36,432 bases of DNA. Source: Desulfurivibrio sp. Its GTDB lineage: Bacteria; Desulfobacterota; Desulfobulbia; Desulfobulbales; Desulfurivibrionaceae. The notes below the pieces were generated by a model. It worked only from the letters and a program-made list of their open reading frames with translations. It did no database searches and was not told the DNA's origin. The translations under genes were made by a program, and so were the position numbers. Below are positions 31,279 to 36,432 of this stretch, in pieces. The stretch covers positions 1 to 36,432 of the forward strand of contig VMSS01000227.1 in assembly GCA_013791995.1 (NCBI GenBank), in the 5' to 3' direction. Each line of letters opens with the position of its first letter. Position 1 is the first letter of the stretch.

Positions 31279-31295
31279 TGCGACAAATTGTCGCA
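31279..31295. promoter_or_regulatory. Palindromic operator candidate upstream of the NosL/barrel gene
   Basis: TGCGACAAATTGTCGCA is a 7-bp inverted repeat around a 3-nt centre, 80 bp before the start codon. It looks like a dimeric regulator site, but no known consensus fits exactly. Confidence 0.4.
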
Positions 31296-31365
31296 GCACT
31301 GGCACAGCAGGAAATGCATCGGTCAGGAAAAATTTATGGGATGGGTGAATGTTGGTGGTGCGGAT

Positions 31366-31413
31366 AAAAAAAGCGGAGTGTGTATGCCTCATGGAGACAT
31401 ACACACTCCGCTT
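31366..31413 (-). terminator. Strong intrinsic terminator with a 16-bp perfect stem
   Basis: AAGCGGAGTGTGTATG and CATACACACTCCGCTT form a perfect 16-bp stem with an 11-nt loop. On the minus strand it is followed by seven T residues. No protein gene ends just before it, so it may end a non-coding transcript or act as an attenuator for the NosL/barrel gene. Confidence 0.85.
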
Positions 31414-31585
31414 CGGGATGCAAAAAGAAAACAGCGGTCGGAATGAGGCTCTTCCCGGACATTTCCGGGGACAGACAGGAGGCGTTTTGTCTGCCCTTGT
31501 GTCCAGGGTAACAGGCAATTCCTTGCGATTTTACCTGTAAAACTACCGGTTCACACTGTCCTGCTTTTCCGACCGCCCGGGAAAA
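31414..31585 (-). ncRNA. Candidate small structured RNA or leader
   Basis: A segment without a credible ORF that holds three hairpins before the strong terminator: GCAA-GGAA-TTGC (31515-31526), GGGCAGACA/TGTCTGTCCC (31468-31496) and CCCGGA-AATG-TCCGGG (31454-31469; it shares bases with the previous one, so they may alternate). The sequence TAAAAT near 31530 could be a -10. The ORF track gives one 108-residue frame here that crosses the terminator and has no Shine-Dalgarno. Read-through from the upstream small gene is another source of such a transcript. Confidence 0.4.
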
Positions 31586-31609
31586 CGGGGCGAAAACATT
31601 CCCGCCCCG
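31582..31609 (-). terminator. Terminator of the small membrane-protein gene
   Basis: On the minus strand CGGGGCG and CGCCCCG form a 7-bp G+C stem with a 10-nt loop, followed by TTTT. It lies 22 bp after the stop. The short T-tract suggests partial read-through. Confidence 0.65.
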
Positions 31610-31630
31610 AAAACCTGAAACTCAACTCGG

Positions 31631-31852
31631 TTACATTCCGGTTACTGCGCCAAACCAGCTGGTGACGAGTGCAAGGGGGCCTCCCGCCGCGATGACCCCG
31701 GCAACAAGACAACTCACCGACCATGCGCCCACCAACCCAGCTGCCATTGCGCCCAAGCCGACTACTGCGCCCTGCATGATATCGGTGCCGATTCCGTCTG
31801 TTACCAACGCGTTGCTTCGTGTTTTGGTCCTGACCATCTGTCCATTTTTCAT
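31631..31852 (-). CDS. Small hydrophobic membrane protein of unknown function
   Basis: Protein of 73 residues that I do not recognise. The first 25 residues are hydrophilic and basic (MKNGQMVRTKTRSNALVTDG). The rest is Gly/Ala-rich and hydrophobic (IMQGAVVGLGAMAAGLVGAW, then SCLVAGVIAAGGPLALV), enough for one or two membrane helices, with a lone Cys. Its reality is supported by expression signals: AGGAGG six bases before the ATG, a near-consensus sigma-70 promoter upstream and a G+C hairpin with T-tract downstream. It is a monocistronic unit between the NosL/barrel gene and the EndoIII gene. A bacteriocin-like peptide or a small respiratory or stress subunit are both possible; nothing decides between them. 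Confidence 0.72.
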   Translation of the reverse strand: MKNGQMVRTKTRSNALVTDGIGTDIMQGAVVGLGAMAAGLVGAWSVSCLVAGVIAAGGPLALVTSWFGAVTGM

Positions 31853-31890
31853 TTCGGGCCTCCTGAAAAAAAGTTGTGTTCTTACCTTCT

Positions 31891-31918
31891 ATTATAAGTA
31901 CTCCTGAATTCTGGTCAA
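31891..31918 (-). promoter_or_regulatory. Near-consensus sigma-70 promoter of the small membrane-protein gene
   Basis: On the minus strand TTGACC (5 of 6) and TATAAT (6 of 6) are 16 nt apart, which places the transcript start near 31884 and leaves a leader of about 32 nt with AGGAGG. The surrounding DNA is AT-rich. Confidence 0.8.
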
Positions 31919-32058
31919 GGTATTTTTTTACATAAAATCAAGTAGTTACATGTAAACCGCAGGGGTGAGGATTGGCGTGAATAGCAGGAGGCAGGATATC
32001 AACACACAGAATATTCGGCTAATTATGACAATTGTGGTTGGCAGAACAAGGCAGGAGG

Positions 32059-32694
32059 TTAGAGTCCCTGCAGAGGACAGGCATCGCAGAGCGGATTGGA
32101 TTTTTTGCAATATTCCTTGGCGAGGCGAACAAGAAGAGCGTGGTACTCATTAAACAGCTGTGTTTCCGTGGGAAGTTTTCCCAGGAACAAATCCTGGATC
32201 TCCTCATACCCTGCGTCATCGGCGATGAGATCATGCCGGAGGAGAATGCGGTAGGTGTAAGCATCCACCACGAACACCGGTTTACCTGCGGCATACAGGG
32301 TGATGGAGTCGGCGGTTTCCGGGCCGATGCCCTTGACGGCCAGCAGCTTCTCCCGAAGGGTGGCGGTGTCCTGATCTAAAAAAGTATCCAGGTCCCCGCT
32401 GTCTTCGCGGATAGCGGCAAAAAGACCTTTGAGCCGTTTGGCCTTCTGGTTGTAATACCCGGAAGGCCGGATTTTCTCGGCAAGAATTTCAGTGGGCAAG
32501 GCTTCCAAGGCGGAAAAAAACAAAAGCCCCTCCCCCTTGAGCGCCTCGATGACCATGCTCACATTCCGCCAACTGGTGTTCTGGGTCAGGACCGCTCCCA
32601 GCATGATCTCGAAAGGGGTTTCCCCGGGCCACCAGTGCTGGGGGCCAAAATGATCGAAAAGACGGGTATGGATTTCTACAATCCGGTTGGTCAC
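32059..32694 (-). CDS. Endonuclease III-like DNA glycosylase (HhH-GPD)
   Basis: Base-excision repair enzyme of 211 residues. The helix-hairpin-helix (LLAVKGIGPETADSI) is followed by the catalytic Asp in VVDAYTYRILLR; the Lys of bifunctional Nth is replaced by Glu (GPETA), so it is likely a monofunctional glycosylase of the broader EndoIII-domain family. The C-terminus has only three cluster cysteines (EYCKKSNPLCDACPLQGL): the stop TAA falls where the fourth Cys would be expected. Start is GTG at 32694 with a weak Shine-Dalgarno. A 24-bp gap links it to the upstream small membrane gene and probably the thiC unit. The preferred lesion cannot be read. Confidence 0.88.
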   Translation of the reverse strand: MTNRIVEIHTRLFDHFGPQHWWPGETPFEIMLGAVLTQNTSWRNVSMVIEALKGEGLLFFSALEALPTEILAEKIRPSGYYNQKAKRLKGLFAAIREDSGDLDTFLDQDTATLREKLLAVKGIGPETADSITLYAAGKPVFVVDAYTYRILLRHDLIADDAGYEEIQDLFLGKLPTETQLFNEYHALLVRLAKEYCKKSNPLCDACPLQGL

Positions 32695-32718
32695 GGTTTT
32701 GTTTGCATCCCTAAAGAA

Positions 32719-33051
32719 TCAATCGGAGCGCATAAAAAGGAAATAGATGGCAATGGCCAAGGCACCAACGAAGACTCCGGCCACGGGCAGAACCTTGCCC
32801 AACTGAAGCTGGCCGTTCACCACCAACCCCTGCATGTAACTGCTTCCGCTGAAAATCCAGAGGCCGAAACCCAGGCCTGTCATGACCAGGGTGTTCATTG
32901 CCTGCTTGTAGAGATTGTAGCAAATAAAAGCGCCAAAGGGGACCAGAAACCAGGTGTTCGTGAAAAGCCCCCCGGCATCCACCTCGCGGAACTGTTGCGG
33001 CACATTGGTGCTGTTGACGAAATCGACAATCTGCCCCAGGAATTCGGTCAT
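32719..33051 (-). CDS. Small membrane protein of unknown function
   Basis: Protein of 110 residues with three hydrophobic segments: about 30-50 (TNTWFLVPFGAFICYNLYKQ), 53-70 (NTLVMTGLGFGLWIFSG) and 85-107 (VLPVAGVFVGALAIAIYFLF). The N-terminal 28 residues are hydrophilic. I recognise no family motif. GGAGG lies about nine bases before the ATG. It sits between thiC (76 bp upstream) and the EndoIII gene (24 bp downstream), all on the minus strand, so the three may be co-transcribed. A link to thiamine or DNA repair is not implied by the sequence. Confidence 0.75.
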   Translation of the reverse strand: MTEFLGQIVDFVNSTNVPQQFREVDAGGLFTNTWFLVPFGAFICYNLYKQAMNTLVMTGLGFGLWIFSGSSYMQGLVVNGQLQLGKVLPVAGVFVGALAIAIYFLFMRSD

Positions 33052-33127
33052 GGCGGTGCGTCCTCCCTCGTTGGTGATTAAGCCGTTACAGAATAATTAA
33101 AAAATGGGCGGTGCTCGCAGAGACGGC

Positions 33128-34426
33128 TTACTCCTGCCGATCCGGTGCGGTGGCCTGCTTGTACACCTTGATTGCGCAGTATGAACCGCACATACTGCAG
33201 GCATCGCCCTTGTAGGAACTTCCTTCTTCCCGGAAGCGCCTGGCTTTGTCCGGGTCGATGGACAGTTCGATTTGGCCTTTCCAGTCCAGATTGTTACGGC
33301 ACTTGGCCATGGCGATATCCTTGTCGATGGCACCGGGCAGACCCTTGGCAATATCGGCGGCATGCGCGGCAATACGGGAGGCCATGACTCCCTCGTGCAC
33401 ATCCTCGGCGCTGGGAAGTTTGAGATGTTCGGCAGGGGTGACATAGCAGAGAAAATCAGCGCCCGCCGCTCCGGCGATGGCGCCGCCGATGGCGCCGGTG
33501 ATATGGTCGTAGCCCGGAGCAATATCGGTGACCAGAGGACCCAAGACATAAAACGGCGCGCCCTGGCAGAGCTGCTTCTGGAGCAGGATATTGGCCTGGA
33601 TCTGGTTGAGCGGCATATGCCCCGGCCCCTCGACCATAACCTGCACCCCGGCCTCCCAGGCCCGCTGGGTCAGCTCGCCCAAATGGATAAGCTCCTGAAC
33701 CTGGCCCCGATCAGTGGCGTCGGCCAGACAGCCGGGCCGGATCCCGTCGCCCAGACTAAGGGTGACTTCGTGCTCCTTGAGGATAGCCAGCAACTCGTCA
33801 AAATGTTCGTACATGGGGTTTTCTTTTTTATTGTAGCTCATCCACTCGATGGTAAAAGAGCCGCCCCGGCTGACCACGCCCATGAGCCGCTTGTGATTGC
33901 GGACCCGATCCATGGTGGAGCGGGTGATGCCGGAATGGATGGTCATGAAATCAACCCCATCCTGGGCCTGCTGCTCAATGCCTTTGAACATCTGGGCAAC
34001 CGTGACCTCACCGATCTTTTTCTTCTGCTTTTCCACCACCTCGGCAATACTCTGGTAAATAGGCACGGTTCCCAAAGGGATGGGGCAGTTTTTCAGAATC
34101 TCGCGGCGGATCTCATTCAGCTCGCCGCCCATGGAAAGATCCATCACCGTATCGGCCCCGGCCTTGAGGCAGACACAGAGCTTTTGCAGCTCCTGGCTCA
34201 CCTCGGGATAATCCTTGGAGGAGCCGATATTGGCGTTGACTTTGGTGGACAAGCCTTTGCCCACCCCCATGATCTTGTCGAAGTGGTGATTTTTGTTCTT
34301 GGGAATGCAGATCGTCCCCTGAGCCACCCCCTGCATCAGGGCCTGGACCGTGATGTTCTCGTTTGCGGCACAATTTTCAAAAAGAGGGGTAATCGTACCC
34401 CTGATCGCTTCTTCTCGAATGCTCAT
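33128..34426 (-). CDS. thiC: Phosphomethylpyrimidine synthase ThiC (short form)
   Basis: Cytoplasmic radical SAM enzyme that converts aminoimidazole ribotide to hydroxymethylpyrimidine phosphate, the pyrimidine half of thiamine. At 432 residues it is the short form, without the long N-terminal extension of enterobacterial ThiC. Visible are VNANIGSSKDYPE, the Gly-rich MVEGPGHMPLNQI, and the C-terminal cluster motif CSMCGSYC (CX2CX4C) typical of ThiC. The ATG at 34426 has GGAG eight bases upstream; a GTG just before it (34429) is possible. I find no TPP riboswitch in the 130 bp upstream, which is unusual for thiC but known in some lineages. Confidence 0.96.
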   Translation of the reverse strand: MSIREEAIRGTITPLFENCAANENITVQALMQGVAQGTICIPKNKNHHFDKIMGVGKGLSTKVNANIGSSKDYPEVSQELQKLCVCLKAGADTVMDLSMGGELNEIRREILKNCPIPLGTVPIYQSIAEVVEKQKKKIGEVTVAQMFKGIEQQAQDGVDFMTIHSGITRSTMDRVRNHKRLMGVVSRGGSFTIEWMSYNKKENPMYEHFDELLAILKEHEVTLSLGDGIRPGCLADATDRGQVQELIHLGELTQRAWEAGVQVMVEGPGHMPLNQIQANILLQKQLCQGAPFYVLGPLVTDIAPGYDHITGAIGGAIAGAAGADFLCYVTPAEHLKLPSAEDVHEGVMASRIAAHAADIAKGLPGAIDKDIAMAKCRNNLDWKGQIELSIDPDKARRFREEGSSYKGDACSMCGSYCAIKVYKQATAPDRQE

Positions 34427-34562
34427 CACTCGTTCTCCGGTAACCCTCGGCGCAAGCCGACAGGTGTTGACAGTAAAATAAAGGGAAATTCAAGACGCAA
34501 AAACATACCAGCGGCCCCTTGAGAATGCAACGGAAATGTGTGGGAATACAGGGGGGGAAAGC

Positions 34563-35132
34563 CTATAACACCCCGTGTTCATGGAGAATTTTAAGGCCTA
34601 TACCAATAAGAACCAACCCGCCGACAATCTCGGCCCGGGCACCCAAGCGCGAGGCCGCCCCCAGCAGACAGCCCAGCCGCAGACCAAGGGCGGTGAGCCC
34701 CGAGGCAACCAAACCGATGATCAGGGCCGGAAGCCAAACACTTACTTCCAGCACGGCAAAACTCAATCCCACGGCCAAGGAGTCGATACTGGTGGCAATT
34801 GAAAGGGTGACGAGCATCCGTCCCCGGGTAGGGTCTGTCCCCTCGCCTGCCTCATGCTCCTCCCTGATCGCCTCCCAGATCATCTTGATCCCCACGAAGA
34901 AAAGCAATCCAAAAGCGAGCCAGTGGTCAAAGGTTTCGATATAGGATCGGACCGTAAGGCCGCCAAGCCAACCAAGGATGTTCATCCCGGCCTGGAAAAA
35001 ACCGAAATGGAAGGCCAGACGAAACAGTTGCCTGGAATTGACCTGGCACAGGCTGACTCCGGCGGCCAGGGCTACGGCAAAAGCGTCTACAGCCAAGGCC
35101 AGGGCAATAAGCAGGATTGTGGAAAATTCCAT
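34563..35132 (-). CDS. mntP: Manganese efflux pump MntP
   Basis: Inner-membrane Mn2+ exporter of 189 residues with six membrane helices. Conserved charged residues sit in membrane segments: LALAVDAFAVALAAG near the N-terminus and SIDSLAVGLSF mid-protein, the two halves of the family's internal repeat. The start is uncertain: ATG at 35132 matches the usual MntP N-terminus but has no Shine-Dalgarno, while ATG at 35195 would add 21 residues and has AGGGAGA. No yybP-ykoY manganese riboswitch motif is evident upstream. It lies upstream of thiC on the same strand with a 136-bp gap and diverges from the NarL-type regulator. Confidence 0.92.
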   Translation of the reverse strand: MEFSTILLIALALAVDAFAVALAAGVSLCQVNSRQLFRLAFHFGFFQAGMNILGWLGGLTVRSYIETFDHWLAFGLLFFVGIKMIWEAIREEHEAGEGTDPTRGRMLVTLSIATSIDSLAVGLSFAVLEVSVWLPALIIGLVASGLTALGLRLGCLLGAASRLGARAEIVGGLVLIGIGLKILHEHGVL

Positions 35133-35337
35133 GGAATAGGCTGCGCGGATGTGGTTATGATAGGAATGATTCGGGTCGCGCCGCCAATTGACCATCTTTC
35201 TCCCTGGCTGGCAAGAAAAAAGCCCGCGACAAAAAAAGAGCGGAATTCCCTTCAAGGTTTGGTATCATTACCTTAAATTGCCATTACTTTTCTGCCTTGG
35301 CTTGTTGAAATTGCAGCACCCAAAAAGGTTGTGACTC

Positions 35338-36006
35338 ATGATTAAAATAATGCTGGTTGATGACCACGAAATGGTCAGAACAGGCCTGAAGTCCCTGCTT
35401 GAAACCCAACCTGATTTTCAGGTGGTGGGCGAAGCGGGCAACGGAATCGAGGCGTTGAGCAAGGTTGCCGAGATTGCCCCGGACGTGGTGGTGATGGATA
35501 TCAGCATGCCGCTGATGGACGGATTGGAAACAACCAAAAAACTCGTTGAACTGCACCCGGATTGCCTGGTCCTCGCCCTGACCGTGCATGAGGACAAACA
35601 ATATTTTTTCCAGATGCTCCAGGCCGGGGCCAAGGGATATCTCACCAAGGAGGCTGCCGCAGATGAACTGGTGGCGGCCATCCGTTCCGTGGCGGCCGGC
35701 AATGTCTATCTCTTGCCTGCCCTGGCCCGCTGGCTTCTCGAAGATTACAACGAACTGGCCAGCCAGGCCCAGGTTTCTTCAAACGGCACGGACCACACCG
35801 GCCTGAACGCCCTGACCATGCGGGAGCGGGAAGTGCTGGAACTGGTGGCCGAAGGCAATACCACCCCCCGGATCGGAGAAATCCTTACCTTGAGCCCAAA
35901 GACCATCTCGCGGCACCGGGAGCGGATCATGAACAAACTCAATCTGCATTCCACTGCGGAGTTGGTGAAATTCGCCATTCGAACCGGCCTGGTGAAAGCG
36001 GGCTGA
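35338..36006 (+). CDS. NarL/LuxR-type response regulator
   Basis: DNA-binding response regulator of 222 residues. The receiver (about 1-120) has VDDHEMVRTGL, the phospho-acceptor Asp in VVMDISMPLMDG and Lys in YLTKEA. After a short linker the LuxR-type helix-turn-helix (about 155-218) shows LTMREREVLELVAEGNTTPRIGEIL and SPKTISRHRERIMNKLNL. No cognate histidine kinase is next to it in this window. The Shine-Dalgarno is weak. It converges with the Cys-rich peptide gene, whose stop lies 2 bp away. Confidence 0.94.
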   Translation: MIKIMLVDDHEMVRTGLKSLLETQPDFQVVGEAGNGIEALSKVAEIAPDVVVMDISMPLMDGLETTKKLVELHPDCLVLALTVHEDKQYFFQMLQAGAKGYLTKEAAADELVAAIRSVAAGNVYLLPALARWLLEDYNELASQAQVSSNGTDHTGLNALTMREREVLELVAEGNTTPRIGEILTLSPKTISRHRERIMNKLNLHSTAELVKFAIRTGLVKAG

Positions 36007-36008
36007 AC

Positions 36009-36230
36009 CTAGAGCGTCCCACCCTCGCCATTCCCGCCCGTTTCCTGCGGCGCATCCTCACGGCAGCAAGGTCCCCCCTTTTTCCCTTTCCCCAGACATC
36101 GATCGCAACGGTCATCGCTGCACATCTGACAGGAAAAACAGTCCCGACAGGGATGCTTTTGTGGACACCCCTGTTTTTTCTCGGGGACGTAGACCTTGCC
36201 TGTTCCATCTGGGAGATCGACAAATGGCAT
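36009..36230 (-). CDS. Small cysteine-rich protein
   Basis: Protein of 73 residues with nine cysteines. The opening MPFVDLPDGTGKVYVPEKKQ is hydrophilic, then Cys-rich spacing CX5CX2CX2CX2CX4CX2C (around 22-45) suggests zinc or iron-sulfur binding, followed by a Gly/Lys-rich tail with a CC pair. I do not know a function. AAGGAGA six bases before the ATG supports the start. The upstream gene on the same strand is a rhodanese whose stop is 48 bp away, so they may be co-transcribed; a role in sulfur or metal trafficking is a guess. Confidence 0.78.
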   Translation of the reverse strand: MPFVDLPDGTGKVYVPEKKQGCPQKHPCRDCFSCQMCSDDRCDRCLGKGKKGGPCCREDAPQETGGNGEGGTL

Positions 36231-36278
36231 TCGGAGTCTCCTTGCCCTTGTCTGCCGAAAAAGCGGAGAAAGGGGCTC

Positions 36279-36432
36279 TCAGTTTCCCTTGTCCTTGGTC
36301 GAGGCCTGCGGTTCACCGCTCTCAATCGGCAGGTTCGGGTCTCTGGCCCATTCGTTCCACGAGGCGAAATAAACCCGCAGCCTGGTGAACCCTGCAAGCT
36401 TAAGGGCCACATAGGTATTGGCCGCCCGGGAG
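36279..36432 (-). CDS. Rhodanese-type sulfurtransferase, C-terminal fragment cut by the window edge
   Basis: The last 50 codons of a minus-strand gene; the rest lies beyond the right edge. The reading frame is not in the ORF track, because its start is outside the window. The translation NTYVALKLAGFTRLRVYFAS followed by WNEWARDPNLPIESG matches the end of thiosulfate sulfurtransferases, where a Gly-Phe/Tyr strand precedes SWxEW and Pro-Ile. The catalytic Cys loop is not visible. A short hydrophilic tail (QASTKDKGN) ends it. It probably forms an operon with the downstream Cys-rich peptide. Confidence 0.82.
   Translation of the reverse strand, partial: SRAANTYVALKLAGFTRLRVYFASWNEWARDPNLPIESGEPQASTKDKGN

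Noticed and set aside
33272-34522. 416-residue plus-strand ORF
   Set aside because: It is antisense to thiC; His/Gly/Asp-rich shadow translation without family features.
34427-34562. TPP riboswitch upstream of thiC
   Set aside because: I looked for CUGAGA and the ACCUGAU...GGGUAAUACCAGCG-type conserved parts on the minus strand and found neither.
35133-35280. yybP-ykoY manganese riboswitch upstream of mntP
   Set aside because: The conserved loop sequences are not visible; only a GGGAGAAAG stretch exists, which is better explained as a Shine-Dalgarno.
1-36432. CRISPR array, tRNA, rRNA or intact insertion sequence
   Set aside because: No regularly spaced repeats, cloverleaf-like sequence, rRNA motif or transposase reading frame was seen on either strand.

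Overview
The window looks like chromosomal DNA from an anaerobic or facultative Desulfobacterota (former Deltaproteobacteria), perhaps the Desulfobulbales. I infer this from gene content, not from a marker gene: a TauE/SafE permease paired with a Usp protein, a NikM-PDGLE/NikQ/NikO nickel importer with NikR, histidine kinases with cysteine-rich (two-CW type) sensor parts, RpfG-like response regulators, a NosL-type protein, a short-form ThiC and a rhodanese beside a Cys-rich peptide. No rRNA, tRNA, CRISPR array, intact transposase or prophage is visible.

Layout. 1-4240: permease (cut by the left edge) and tandem Usp protein ending at a strong terminator, then a B12-type radical SAM protein and a second Usp. 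4259-7822: nikM-nikQ-nikO on the minus strand, with nikR diverging from a 472 bp regulatory gap. 7950-18198: a signalling island with a REC-kinase fusion, an EF-hand protein, an HDOD protein, an HD-GYP response regulator overlapping a REC-PAS regulator, and two closely related kinases placed head to head. 18357-22620: UPF0280 protein, a fused arsenosugar-type glycosyltransferase, CvpA, a phosphopantetheinyl transferase and a Crp/Fnr regulator. 22795-28533: a long RelA/SpoT homologue, RNase R and a TrmJ-like RNA methyltransferase. 28569-32058: CorA, a NosL/beta-barrel fusion, and a small membrane-protein gene with its own promoter and terminator. 32059-36432: EndoIII-like glycosylase, small membrane protein, ThiC, MntP, a NarL-type regulator, a Cys-rich peptide and the 3' end of a rhodanese.

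Themes. Metal handling recurs (nickel import and NikR, CorA, MntP, NosL), as does signalling (three REC proteins and three kinases in 10 kb, with HDOD and HD-GYP outputs).

The most unusual signal is an unnamed family of 110-150 bp elements (1959-2108, 22665-22799, 25104-25215, 27627-27753). Each is bounded by about 20-nt imperfect terminal inverted repeats. They share a core like GCGAGACTGCGAAGCAGATG, all lie in the same orientation, and three sit just upstream of a start codon. Other points worth checking: a RelA/SpoT homologue that appears to have lost (p)ppGpp synthetase residues but kept the hydrolase; a NosL domain fused to a Met-rich outer-membrane barrel; a 73-residue membrane protein with near-consensus expression signals; and a structured non-coding segment ending in a 16-bp perfect terminator stem. 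All homology statements come from reading motifs; no database search was run.
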